Origin: Anaeromassilibacillus sp. An250
GTDB lineage: Bacteria; Bacillota; Clostridia; Oscillospirales; Acutalibacteraceae
NCBI RefSeq assembly: GCF_002159845.1
Contig: NZ_NFJK01000008.1
Location: forward strand, 62,001-126,000
Direction: 5' to 3'
DNA: 64,000 nucleotides
Part shown: positions 18,708-26,593 of the stretch, one piece after another
Position numbering within the stretch: the first letter of the stretch is position 1
Layout of the letters: each line of letters opens with the position of its first letter
Notes under the pieces: model-generated
What the model saw: the letters and a program-made list of their open reading frames with translations, nothing else
The model's database searches: none
What the model was told of the DNA's origin: nothing
Position numbers and translations under genes: made by a program

Positions 18708-19448
18708 TTGAAGAAAAATTTGAAAACATATAGTAGACAAAAAGAGTTATCTATAGCTGTATATTTGGAAAAAAAGCAAGTTGTTTGCGTAAAAGGAAAT
18801 GTCAATGGAGAAATTTCTGTTATTGGTGAGGATGGTAAACCACTACCTATAACTTCTGTAATATTTAAACATAAGAGGGATAGAAAAGCATCTGTAAAAA
18901 AAGGAGACAAAATTTTGTGCTATTTTCCTACTCCAGGGAAAATAGCAAATTTTAGCTTAAATGAAAATATAGCCTCATTTGATGCTGTGTATGCAGTGGA
19001 TACTAACACAAAACAAATAGGAGATATTTGGTATTCAAGGGGAGCTGTTGCTAAACTTGAAAAATTTGAGAAGATATCAAATAATTCATACAATTATGAA
19101 GTAACTTCATTTTGCGATATTTCTTCAGAAAATAGTTTTAATAAGTATCAAATGGAACAAGCTGTATGGAATAAAGCTATTTCACAGATTCAAGAGCATG
19201 AAGGTCGAGAAGCTAAAATTGCATTAGTGGTAGATTGTGATTTGGAGAATATTGATCAATATAACAACAGAACTATGAAAATACGAGATGATAAATTTCT
19301 CCCAGATAATTTCACTTTAGTATATGCGTCGGCAGATAATAGTGATAGTATCCTCAATGTGATGATCAAGTTTTGTGATAATAGATCGAAAGAGTTGTTA
19401 AAAATTAAATGTGATATTTTAAGAACTTTATTACATAAAGATATATAA
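18708..19448 (+). CDS. AT-rich orphan protein of unknown function
   Basis: 246 residues starting at TTG with AGGAGA about 8 bases upstream. Codon use is strongly AT-biased compared with every neighbour, pointing to horizontal gain. I recognise no family. The layout hints at an RNase H-like fold: a strand ending in Asp (SFDAVYAVDTN, about 90), a second core strand (IALVVDCDLENI), a third (NFTLVYASADNSD) and a closing helix with Asp (MIKFCDNRSKELLK). This is a shape argument only. It has its own terminator downstream. Confidence 0.6.
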   Translation: MKKNLKTYSRQKELSIAVYLEKKQVVCVKGNVNGEISVIGEDGKPLPITSVIFKHKRDRKASVKKGDKILCYFPTPGKIANFSLNENIASFDAVYAVDTNTKQIGDIWYSRGAVAKLEKFEKISNNSYNYEVTSFCDISSENSFNKYQMEQAVWNKAISQIQEHEGREAKIALVVDCDLENIDQYNNRTMKIRDDKFLPDNFTLVYASADNSDSILNVMIKFCDNRSKELLKIKCDILRTLLHKDI

Positions 19449-19504
19449 AGTTATTCTATTGGTAGTGATAAGTAAACGTTAAATAATTTTATATACAGAT
19501 AACC

Positions 19505-19537
19505 CCGCTGTTCGGAGAAATCCGGGCAGCGGTTTTT
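19505..19537 (+). terminator. Intrinsic terminator after the AT-rich gene
   Basis: CCGCTG (19505-19510) pairs with CAGCGG (19527-19532), with an inner CGGA-GAAA-TCCG hairpin and a T5 run. Confidence 0.85.
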
Positions 19538-19738
19538 GCTTTCGGCCGGCAGCTATTTTCTGCGTAAATCCCAAATTTGTTTTTGTGTCCATGGCCTTCC
19601 TCTCCTAATATTATGATAACGAGCTTGACAAGTTTTTTGGCAGAGATTTTTTGAATGCGAATAAACGTGGAACCCACTGTCAAAAATACGAATAAGCTCA
19701 TGAGTGGTAATGATCCTTATATTTGGAGAGTGAAAAGC

Positions 19739-20110
19739 GTGAACATTAGAAGAGGCGATATTTATTATGCCGATTTGAGCCCTGTTGTCGGTTCGGAACA
19801 GGGTGGGGTGCGCCCGGTCCTAATTGTTCAAAACGATGTTGGAAACCGGTTTAGTCCGACCGTCATCGCGGCGGCCATCACCAGCCAGCGGGCAAAAGCA
19901 AACCTCCCCACGCATATTATGCTGCATTCGGAGGACACCGGGCTGGCGAAGGATTCGGTGGTCCTATTGGAGCAAGTGCGCACCATTGATAAGCATCGTT
20001 TGAAGGAGCGCATGGGACGCATCGACCGCCGTTCCATGGAACAGGTCGATCAGGCACTCAGCATCAGTTTTGGGCTGGGCGGCACCGAAACAGTTCGACG
20101 GGCTACATAG
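19739..20110 (+). CDS. mazF: MazF/PemK-type endoribonuclease toxin
   Basis: 123 residues. [32 protein letters not shown] is the MazF/NdoA signature, with the catalytic Arg in GGVRPV and a Thr in ITSQ. MazF cleaves mRNA at short recognition sites. The open frame runs 28 codons further upstream, but the GTG at 19739 follows GGAGAG with 8-base spacing and matches the family start. No MazE-type antitoxin gene is visible in the 290 bases upstream or immediately downstream, so the usual partner is missing or elsewhere. Confidence 0.9.
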   Translation: MNIRRGDIYYADLSPVVGSEQGGVRPVLIVQNDVGNRFSPTVIAAAITSQRAKANLPTHIMLHSEDTGLAKDSVVLLEQVRTIDKHRLKERMGRIDRRSMEQVDQALSISFGLGGTETVRRAT

Positions 20111-20317
20111 AATCTTGCGCATGGACGGCGCAAGGTAGCCCGATTAGAAAAATTTGAATCCATTCGATCGCGTATAATACCGGTACAAATATGGGAAAAT
20201 AAAGGACATGCTACCGCTATTGCGAGTGGCGCCAAAAGAAGCAAGGTTCGGAAAAGAGCCGCAGAGATCGCGCTGCCAAATACTTGGCAACGCCATAAGA
20301 GAAGGGATGTGTTCCAA

Positions 20318-20500
20318 ATGGCATTGACAGAAAAAGAACTTTCTGCCATTGAAGATCAGCTGAGCTGCGAAAAGTTGCTGATTGCGAAGTGCACGGCCTA
20401 TGCACAGCAGTGCACAGACCCGGAACTCAAGCAAAAGTGCAATGCAATTGCAGGAAAGCACCAGACCCATTATGAAAAGCTCTTGAGCTTTTTGAACTAG
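20318..20500 (+). CDS. Small CotF-related spore protein
   Basis: 60 residues, nearly all helical (ALTEKELSAIEDQLSCEKLLIAKCTAYAQQC...). It looks like the first helical half of a coat-F-type ferritin-like bundle and lies 13 bases before a second, longer CotF-like gene. An in-frame GTG lies at 20309; the ATG at 20318 is downstream of AAGGG. A spore coat role is inferred from family and neighbours. Confidence 0.7.
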   Translation: MALTEKELSAIEDQLSCEKLLIAKCTAYAQQCTDPELKQKCNAIAGKHQTHYEKLLSFLN

Positions 20501-20513
20501 GGAGGGATCGACG

Positions 20514-20777
20514 ATGGCCATGCAGGAAAAAGAAGTATTCGACGATGTTTTGACATCGCAGAAGTTTATTACAGAAACGTACAACACGTACGCCAACGAA
20601 TGTGCAACGCCGGATATCCGCGATGAATTCATGAACATCCTGAACGAAGAACACCAGATTCAGGCGGATGTGTTTGATGAGATGAAGAAGCGCGGTTGGT
20701 ATCCGACGCCGCAGGCACAGCAGCAGAAAATTCAGCAGGCAAAGCAAAAATTTCAAAATGCAAATCCGCAGTCCTAA
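20514..20777 (+). CDS. Spore coat protein, CotF-like
   Basis: 87 residues with the coat-F helices (EVFDDVLTSQKFITETYNTYANECATPDIRDEFMNILNEEHQIQADVFDEMKKRGWYP) and a Gln-rich tail. Coat F proteins sit in the spore coat of Bacilli and Clostridia. The ribosome site GGGAGGG is 7 bases before the ATG. It is followed by a long hairpin and the spoIIGA promoter. Confidence 0.85.
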   Translation: MAMQEKEVFDDVLTSQKFITETYNTYANECATPDIRDEFMNILNEEHQIQADVFDEMKKRGWYPTPQAQQQKIQQAKQKFQNANPQS

Positions 20778-20788
20778 AAGATTGCAGC

Positions 20789-20830
20789 GGCAGGGCCGGT
20801 TCGGAGAGGGAACTTCGAGCCGGCCCTGCC
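20789..20830 (+). terminator. Long hairpin after the CotF-like genes
   Basis: GGCAGGGCCGG (20789-20799) pairs with CCGGCCCTGCC (20820-20830). There is no strong T-run, so termination may be weak or factor-assisted. Confidence 0.6.
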
Positions 20831-20870
20831 CACGTTTCCGCCAAAGGAAATGGAAAAGCTCCCTCCGTTT

Positions 20871-20903
20871 TTGACAGAAATAGCAAAAACAAACCGCTAT
20901 AAT
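20871..20903 (+). promoter_or_regulatory. spoIIG-type long-spacer promoter
   Basis: Consensus TTGACA (20871-20876) and TATAAT (20898-20903) are separated by 21 bases instead of 17. The B. subtilis spoIIG promoter has the same oddity (22 bases) and needs Spo0A~P to be used by sigma-A. Confidence 0.7.
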
Positions 20904-20947
20904 GAAAGAGCGCTGGAAATGACCGCCTTGGAAAGAAAAAAGGGGGG

Positions 20948-21775
20948 ATGGGACACACGCAAACCGTTTATCTGGATGTATTGATTGGAGTAAACCTATT
21001 CATCAATTATTTTTTGCTACTTGCGGTTGCACGCTTCTTACATATCCCGGCGAAGCGCGGACGGATGGTTGCAGGGGCTGCCTTGGGTGCCTTTTATGCG
21101 TTGAGCATCTTCCTGCCGGAGTTGTATCCGGTTCTATCCCTCCTCGTCAAATTGCTGATGTCCGCGACCATCATTTGGCTGGCTTTCCCCATACAGAGCT
21201 GGAAAACCTTCCTGCGGGCATTGGCGGGTTTTTATCTGACGAGCTTTGCATTCGCTGGTTTTATGCTCTGCCTCTGGTATTTTGTAGCGCCGCAAGGCCT
21301 TCTGATCAAAAATTCCGTTGTTTACTTTGATGTTTCTCCACTGTTTTTGCTCTGTGCAACCGTGGCATGCTATTTCGCCATCCGGCTAGTCCAGCGGATC
21401 ACTGGAAGGCAGCGCCCAGAGGCGCTGTTTTGCCCGATCACGATCCAACGAGGCGGGCAGGAGAGCCGCTGCACCGCAAAAGTGGACACGGGAAATACCC
21501 TGACCGAACCGTTTTCCGGCTTTCCGGTGGTCGTGGTGCAGGAAGAGGCGGTCCAGGCGGTGGTTCCTCAGCAGCAGGAACAGACAGCTTTCCGCCTGGT
21601 GCCCTATGGAGCGGTCGGGGGTGGGGGCGTCCTTTCCGCATTCCGGCCGGAAAAGCTGGTGATCTCCGCAGGCAAACGGGTTATAGAGACGAGAGACGTA
21701 TATATCGCGGTGAGCCAAGAGCCGCTTTCCAATGGGGAGTTCCAGGCGTTGCTTCATCCGGACCTATTGTCCTGA
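20948..21775 (+). CDS. spoIIGA: Sigma-E processing peptidase SpoIIGA
   Basis: 275 residues. Five membrane helices (about 1-150, starting VYLDVLIGVNLFINYFLLL) are followed by an aspartic-protease-like domain with catalytic KVDTGNTL (D180) and a GGGGVLSAF segment. SpoIIGA sits in the septal membrane of the mother cell and removes the pro-sequence of sigma-E after signalling from SpoIIR. The start abuts a GGGGGG ribosome site. sigE follows after 80 bases, as in other spore formers. Confidence 0.94.
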   Translation: MGHTQTVYLDVLIGVNLFINYFLLLAVARFLHIPAKRGRMVAGAALGAFYALSIFLPELYPVLSLLVKLLMSATIIWLAFPIQSWKTFLRALAGFYLTSFAFAGFMLCLWYFVAPQGLLIKNSVVYFDVSPLFLLCATVACYFAIRLVQRITGRQRPEALFCPITIQRGGQESRCTAKVDTGNTLTEPFSGFPVVVVQEEAVQAVVPQQQEQTAFRLVPYGAVGGGGVLSAFRPEKLVISAGKRVIETRDVYIAVSQEPLSNGEFQALLHPDLLS

Positions 21776-21855
21776 ATCCTCCTTTTGTCTAAATTTGGCC
21801 GTGGACAAAAGGATGCAGTGTTCTATGCCGAACGGCAGCGGCAAAAGGGGAGTAT

Positions 21856-22587
21856 GTGTTTCTAAAAAAAGCAGGCAACCTGATCCAATGGTTGCGCGAA
21901 AAAGGGTCGTTCTGGTTGCTCCGATTCCGCGTGCGGGGGGAAATCCACTATATCAACGGGCCGGAGACTTTACCGCCGCCCCTCACGGCGGAGCAGGAAG
22001 CGGCCGTGATGGAAAACATCCTTGCAGGGAAGAAAAATGCCCGTGAACCGCTGATTACCCACAACCTGCGCCTGGTGGTATATATTGCAAAGAAGTTCGA
22101 ATCCAGCACGGCAAATGTGGAGGATCTGATTTCCATCGGGACCATCGGCCTCATCAAAGCGGTGAATACCTTTTGCCCGGAGCGCAAGATCAAGCTGGCG
22201 ACGTATGCATCCCGCTGCATTGAAAATGAGATTTTGATGTATCTGCGCAAAAGTTCCCAGCAGAAAAATGAGATTTCGATCGACGATCCGCTGAATGTGG
22301 ACTGGGATGGCAATGAGCTGCTTCTCTCCGATATTTTGGGCAGCGAACAGGATACCGTGAACCATGGGCTGGAGCAGGAGGTGGAGCGCGATCTGCTGCT
22401 GAATGCGGTGGATCATCTGGCGCCGCGCGAAAAAAAGATCATGCAGCTCCGGTTCGGGCTAAACCACACCAAGGAGCACACCCAGAAAGAGGTAGCCGAT
22501 AGCTTGGGAATCTCACAGTCCTACATCTCGCGGTTGGAAAAACGCATTATCGAACGGCTGCGCAAAGATCTGGAACGGGTCAGCTGA
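21856..22587 (+). CDS. sigE: RNA polymerase sporulation sigma factor SigE (pro-sigma-E)
   Basis: 243 residues. The N-terminal amphipathic pro-region (about 1-30, [21 protein letters not shown]) is the substrate of SpoIIGA. Region 2 ([30 protein letters not shown]) and region 4 ([20 protein letters not shown]) are intact. It drives early mother-cell transcription. The start is GTG with AGGGGAG upstream. In B. subtilis sigG follows directly; here it lies about 22 kb away. Confidence 0.96.
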   Translation: MFLKKAGNLIQWLREKGSFWLLRFRVRGEIHYINGPETLPPPLTAEQEAAVMENILAGKKNAREPLITHNLRLVVYIAKKFESSTANVEDLISIGTIGLIKAVNTFCPERKIKLATYASRCIENEILMYLRKSSQQKNEISIDDPLNVDWDGNELLLSDILGSEQDTVNHGLEQEVERDLLLNAVDHLAPREKKIMQLRFGLNHTKEHTQKEVADSLGISQSYISRLEKRIIERLRKDLERVS

Positions 22588-22603
22588 CAAAAAATAGGTA
22601 CAT

Positions 22604-22647
22604 AAAAACCACTCGCACCACATGAAAAATGGGTGCGAGTGGTTTTT
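22604..22647. terminator. Bidirectional intrinsic terminator
   Basis: AAAAACCACTCGCACC (22604-22619) is perfectly complementary to 22632-22647, between convergent sigE and the amylase gene. Confidence 0.9.
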
Positions 22648-22658
22648 ATTTCATACCA

Positions 22659-23969
22659 TCAATAGATTTCCCAGTATGCAGCGCTGTAGGGAGGAAGCTT
22701 GCTGCCGCCGCCGAAGTCGTGTGTTTGGCCGGTCAGCAGATCGCGGGCCCGGCCTGCGTTGGCATTGAAGTGTGCATCATAGGCCTCTCCGTCCGCATTG
22801 ACCGCCACCAGCACACGCTGTCCCTCAAAGGAACGCTCAAAGATGAACTGCTTATTGGTCAGCATCAGAGATTTGAAATCGCCATAGCAAAGCGCTTTGC
22901 TTTCCTTATGCGCTTTTGCGCATGTGGCGATCCATTCGGTTAGTGCATTGCACTGCGGCGCTTCAAAGCAGGGGCGGAGGGAGTCGTCGCTGCCATGCTC
23001 TTTTTTTCCTTCAGCGCCCCATTCGCTGCCGTAGTAGATGCAGGGGATACCCGGCATGCCGAAGAGCAACGCATAAATGAGGGGAAGATGCTTTTCGTTG
23101 GTCAGGTTGCTTGCGATGCGGACGACGTCGTGGTTATCCACAAAGTTGAGCAAATGCTTTCCCTTGTAGAGCGTCCAGTTCTCCGGGCCGAATTGGCGCA
23201 AGAGGGAATGGCCGATCTCGAACAGGTTCATAGAATTTAAGCTCGAATAGAGCCCTTTATAGCACTCGTAGTTTGTCGCACTGTGTAGCATCTGGTCGTT
23301 CATAATCTGGTTGTAATCCCCGCCGAGAATTTCGCCGACCAGGAAGAAATCCGGCTTTAAGGTGTCGCAGAAGCTGCGCAGGCGGCGGAGAAAGTCGCGG
23401 TCTACGCAGTAGGCCACGTCCAACCGCAGGCCGTCAATGTCGAATTCTTCGACCCAACCGCGAATACAGGAGAAGAGGTGCTCAATCACCGCTTCATTGC
23501 GCAGATTCAATTTCACTAGCTCATAGTGGCCTTCCCAGCCCTCATACCAGAGGCCGTCGTTATAACCGTCATTCCCGCCAAAATTGATATGGAACCAGTC
23601 CTTATAAGGGGAATTTTCCCGATTCTTTAACACATCCTGGAAAGCCCAGAAGCCGCGTCCCACATGGTTGAATACGCCGTCGATGACCACCTTGATTCCG
23701 TTTTGGTGGAGCGCCTTGCTCACGGACGCAAAATCCTCGTTGGTACCGAGGCGGCAGTCGATTTTGCGGTAATCGCGCGTATCATAGCCGTGCGCATCGG
23801 ATTCAAAAATCGGAGAGAAATATATGGCATTTGCACCGCAGTCCAAAATATGAGGAATCCAGTCCTGCACTTTTTGAATGCGCGGTGTGAGGATGCCGTC
23901 GTTTTGTTTTGGCGCCCCGCAGAAACCAAGGGGATAGATTTGATAGAAAACACTTTCGTAAGCCCACAT
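22659..23969 (-). CDS. GH13 alpha-amylase family glycosidase
   Basis: 436 residues. The (beta/alpha)8 barrel has the conserved regions: VVIDGVFNH, GLRLDVA (nucleophile D184), FLVGEI (acid/base E213) and FVDNHD (D281), then a short beta domain. There is no signal peptide, so it is probably a cytoplasmic maltodextrin or cyclodextrin hydrolase. The frame stays open 55 codons upstream, but the ATG at 23969 follows GGAG and starts MWAYESVFYQIYPLGF, as in the family. It complements the malQ-glgP pair 7 kb away. Exact specificity is not determinable. Confidence 0.92.
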   Translation of the reverse strand: MWAYESVFYQIYPLGFCGAPKQNDGILTPRIQKVQDWIPHILDCGANAIYFSPIFESDAHGYDTRDYRKIDCRLGTNEDFASVSKALHQNGIKVVIDGVFNHVGRGFWAFQDVLKNRENSPYKDWFHINFGGNDGYNDGLWYEGWEGHYELVKLNLRNEAVIEHLFSCIRGWVEEFDIDGLRLDVAYCVDRDFLRRLRSFCDTLKPDFFLVGEILGGDYNQIMNDQMLHSATNYECYKGLYSSLNSMNLFEIGHSLLRQFGPENWTLYKGKHLLNFVDNHDVVRIASNLTNEKHLPLIYALLFGMPGIPCIYYGSEWGAEGKKEHGSDDSLRPCFEAPQCNALTEWIATCAKAHKESKALCYGDFKSLMLTNKQFIFERSFEGQRVLVAVNADGEAYDAHFNANAGRARDLLTGQTHDFGGGSKLPPYSAAYWEIY

Positions 23970-24101
23970 CTGAAAAAACTCCAATCTCCGCTGAGTAAGA
24001 ATAAAATAAATAAGAAAAGGAAGAAGAGAGCCCGTTTTCAGCGGCAAACAAAGCTCATATTGCACAATAAAGTAGAAAATATTTTGAATTGAACTGTCAT
24101 T

Positions 24102-24130
24102 ATTATACAATAAAATGAAACAAATGTCAC
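24102..24130 (-). promoter_or_regulatory. Promoter of the GH13 gene
   Basis: On the minus strand, GTGACA (24125-24130), 17 bases, TATAAT (24102-24107), leaving a 5' UTR of about 125 bases. Confidence 0.65.
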
Positions 24131-24165
24131 GCAAAATTTCGAAAATTTTTGTAGCAAAACGAATG

Positions 24166-24198
24166 AACCCCCTTCCGTTTCAAACCTGGAAGGGGGTT
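24166..24198 (-). terminator. Terminator after the DNA glycosylase gene
   Basis: AACCCCCTTCC pairs with GGAAGGGGGTT, just past the stop at 24202 on the minus strand. Confidence 0.8.
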
Positions 24199-24201
24199 TA
24201 T

Positions 24202-24711
24202 TCAATCCTTTGTTTCGGAACATAGACCCGGCAAAATGGAGTATGCCTCAACAAGCCGCGCGTATGTATAGTGGCGGCAATTCGCCGGGCTGGTGGATGG
24301 AAGCGAGACAGAGGGAAGCCTGGTAGAAGGCAGGCACAGACGTTTATAGAGAGCGGCGGCCTTTGTCCCCGTTGTACAGATGGTGTGGATATGGGTCTCC
24401 TGTAGGAGTGAGGATAAGTCGTTCGCAACCGGCTGCCGGATGCTTCCGTCGTCCGCTCCTTCTATGGCACAGCTCCGCAGAACATCCCACAGAGCAATGT
24501 GGTTGCGCAAGCAGAATGCTACTTTCTCTTCCTTAGAGACGGGGAGAGCTTGCTGAAATACATCGGCGAGCACGCGCCAAAAGCGATTTTGCGGGTGGGA
24601 ATAGTAGAAGCCAACGGCGCGGCTTTTTGGGGAGGGCATGGTGCCAAGGATTAGCACACGCGACTCCCCGTCATACAAGGGCTTCAATGTATGTGTAACG
24701 TATTCGGCCAC
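24202..24711 (-). CDS. DNA-deoxyinosine / uracil-DNA glycosylase family protein
   Basis: 169 residues. LILGTMPSPKSRAVGFYYSHPQNRFWRVL near the N-terminus and SLPSTSPANC near the C-terminus are motif 1 and motif 2 of family-6-type (hypoxanthine) glycosylases of the UDG superfamily. They remove deaminated bases from DNA to start base-excision repair. It begins 5 bases after the cca stop, so the two genes are likely cotranscribed. Confidence 0.85.
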   Translation of the reverse strand: MAEYVTHTLKPLYDGESRVLILGTMPSPKSRAVGFYYSHPQNRFWRVLADVFQQALPVSKEEKVAFCLRNHIALWDVLRSCAIEGADDGSIRQPVANDLSSLLQETHIHTICTTGTKAAALYKRLCLPSTRLPSVSLPSTSPANCRHYTYARLVEAYSILPGLCSETKD

Positions 24712-24716
24712 GGCGT

Positions 24717-26114
24717 TTATCCCTCCGTTTCCTTCCGAGAGAATGCCAGCTGTTTTGCCAAAGGAAGAAGGGAGTCCAACCGGTTTTCGCAGCGGTTTTC
24801 CAAGACCGAATCCAGTAATTCCTGCAACAAGCGGCCCACCTCCGGTCCCTCTGGAACGCCTATTTGGAGCAAGTCCTTTCCGTGGATTGCAAGGTCCTTC
24901 AATTGAAAACAGGATTGCTCTGCGAGAATGTGATCGAGAACGGCAGCTTCCCGGTCGATCATATCCATGCGGAGGGCTGCGGCGGGGGAGTGTGCAGCTG
25001 TATCCGCGCGGTTGACCGCGAGCAGCATACGAAACAGCGGTTCACCAAGCCGGTTTAGCCAGCGTTTGACGCGGACCTCCTCGTCGGTGATCGATACATC
25101 GTGGTACTTGACCAGGGTTGCTACGGTGCGGATGGTTTCTTTGCTGAATCGCAGACGTGTCAATACGGTTTTTGCGATTTCTGCCCCGAGGTTCTGGTGT
25201 CCATAAAAATGGCCGATCCCTTTGGCATCCATGGAAAAACATCGCGGCTTTCCGATATCATGAAACAGGATGGCGAGGCGCAACTCCAGCCTTGGCGCAA
25301 TGGCGGAGATTGCATGAAGCGTATGCTCCCATACATCATATATGTGATATGGGCTGTGTTGTTCCAATCCGACCATGGGGGTAATTTCCGGAAGAAAGAC
25401 GGCAATGACACTTTGGTACTTCCGCAAAATGCGCTCTGCGTCCTTGCCGCACAGCAGCTTGCCAAATTCAACTTGAATCCGTTCTTCGGAGATCTGATGC
25501 AGCAAGTTTTTTTGCTGGAACATTGCATAGGCCGTCTTCTTTTCGATGGTGAATCCCAAGGTAGAAGCAAAACGAAGCCCGCGGAGAATCCGCAGGGCGT
25601 CCTCCTGAAAACGCTGTTCCGGGATTCCGACACAGCGCAGAGTGCGGCTGTGCAAGTCGTGTAATCCGTTGTAGGGGTCCACAAGCCCTTTGCTGGGATG
25701 GTAGGCGATTGCATTTACCGTAAAGTCGCGGCGTGCCAAATCGTCCACCAAATTGCGGGAGAAGGTGACGGAGTCCGGATGCCGTCCATCGGAGTAGGTG
25801 CCGTCCACACGGTAGGTGGTGATCTCTACGGGCATACCGTCCGCGACTACGGTGACGGTCCCGTGCTGTAGGCCGGTGGCAAGGATCTGGTAGCCGGGCA
25901 GAGCTCGTATGGTTTCCTCCGGAAGGGCAGAGCAAGTGAGATCCCAGTCGTTTGGGGAAAGCCCCAGAAGGCTATCCCGTATACATCCGCCAACGGCATA
26001 GGCCTCATATCCTTGCCTTTGCAGCAATTCCATCAGGCGCAGCACCTGCTTCGGTGGATGGATGGGAGGGGAATCGTTCTTTTTTCGGGATGCGCAGCGC
26101 CTGGACGATGGCAT
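24717..26114 (-). CDS. cca: CCA tRNA nucleotidyltransferase with HD domain
   Basis: 465 residues. The class II nucleotidyltransferase head has YAVGGCIRDSLLG and the catalytic NDWDLT pair, then RRDFTVNAIAY and the neck/body (EERIQVEFGKLL). A C-terminal HD hydrolase domain follows (LFHDIGKPRCFS ... YHDV). It adds or repairs the 3' CCA of tRNAs. The ATG at 26114 has AGAGG 8 bases upstream and is preferred over the GTG at 26123. It is the first gene of the pair with the DNA glycosylase. Confidence 0.95.
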   Translation of the reverse strand: MPSSRRCASRKKNDSPPIHPPKQVLRLMELLQRQGYEAYAVGGCIRDSLLGLSPNDWDLTCSALPEETIRALPGYQILATGLQHGTVTVVADGMPVEITTYRVDGTYSDGRHPDSVTFSRNLVDDLARRDFTVNAIAYHPSKGLVDPYNGLHDLHSRTLRCVGIPEQRFQEDALRILRGLRFASTLGFTIEKKTAYAMFQQKNLLHQISEERIQVEFGKLLCGKDAERILRKYQSVIAVFLPEITPMVGLEQHSPYHIYDVWEHTLHAISAIAPRLELRLAILFHDIGKPRCFSMDAKGIGHFYGHQNLGAEIAKTVLTRLRFSKETIRTVATLVKYHDVSITDEEVRVKRWLNRLGEPLFRMLLAVNRADTAAHSPAAALRMDMIDREAAVLDHILAEQSCFQLKDLAIHGKDLLQIGVPEGPEVGRLLQELLDSVLENRCENRLDSLLPLAKQLAFSRKETEG

Positions 26115-26365
26115 ATGGTTCACCTCTTTTCGTATTTTATTATAACTGAAAATTTACCAAAGGGATAGCCCTTCGCGGCACAAGGACAAAATTTTGTCGG
26201 TCTCTTAGGGAGAAAGATCCCTTTGGACGCGGTTATGTGATGCCTCCTGCCGTTACATTCCTAGCGCAATAGATGAAGAGGGAAATCGGCCAAGCTGCAA
26301 TGAACGAAAATCAGCAAATGGAAACACAAGAGAAACAAAAAACAGCGCGGAGAACTGCTCCGTGT
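26115..26365. other. Intergenic host sequence up to the mobile element
   Basis: No gene is visible. The last 29 bases (26337-26365) are the displaced 3' half of the tsf terminator: its T-run on the minus strand plus the CCGCGCTGTT arm. Confidence 0.6.
26337..26365 (-). terminator. Displaced half of the rpsB-tsf terminator (left of the element)
   Basis: AACAGCGCGG (26341-26350) and CTCCG (26358-26362) are complementary to CCGCGCTGTT (41626-41635) and CGGAG (41615-41619) on the far side of the element. On the minus strand the arm is followed by TTTTTTGTTTCTC. Joined, the halves form a standard intrinsic terminator for tsf. Confidence 0.85.
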
Positions 26366-26387
26366 CATAGGGACACGAAGTGAACCT
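26366..26387 (-). repeat. Left end arm of the element (attL side)
   Basis: CATAGGGACA-cgaag-TGAACCT is the reverse complement of the right arm at 17 of 22 positions, with all mismatches in the 5-base spacer. It is probably a recombinase binding site. Confidence 0.85.
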
Positions 26388-26418
26388 CCCCTAATGGGGT
26401 AATATCGATACGGTAAAA

Positions 26419-26466
26419 GACTATAGCTGCAAGTCATTATGAGGGCTTGCGGCTATAGTCTCTTTT
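26419..26466. terminator. Hairpin near the left end of the element
   Basis: GACTATAGCTGCAAG (26419-26433) pairs with CTTGCGGCTATAGTC (26446-26460) with one G-U pair, followed by TCTTTT. It could stop transcription entering or leaving the element. Confidence 0.6.
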
Positions 26467-26506
26467 CTTGTTGACGAAAATAAAATAATTGCAGAACATT
26501 TAAGTA

Positions 26507-26593
26507 TCAAACATCCCTTTGTGCATTCTGATGTATAGCGAGATACTCTTGTAATTCTGCCGAATCCTGCTTTGTCAAATCAGGATATTCCAT
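26507..26593 (-). CDS. Possible 28-residue peptide
   Basis: The short frame MEYPDLTKQDSAELQEYLAI... has an excellent ribosome site (AGGAGGAG, 4 bases before the ATG) and overlaps the end of the flippase gene by 14 bases. No family is recognised. It may be a real microprotein or a truncated remnant. Confidence 0.35.
   Translation of the reverse strand: MEYPDLTKQDSAELQEYLAIHQNAQRDV

Noticed and set aside
26124-26365. Possible element boundary nearer the cca gene
   Set aside because: The inverted arm at 26366-26387 and the split terminator half ending at 26365 place the boundary at 26366; nothing further left mirrors the right end.
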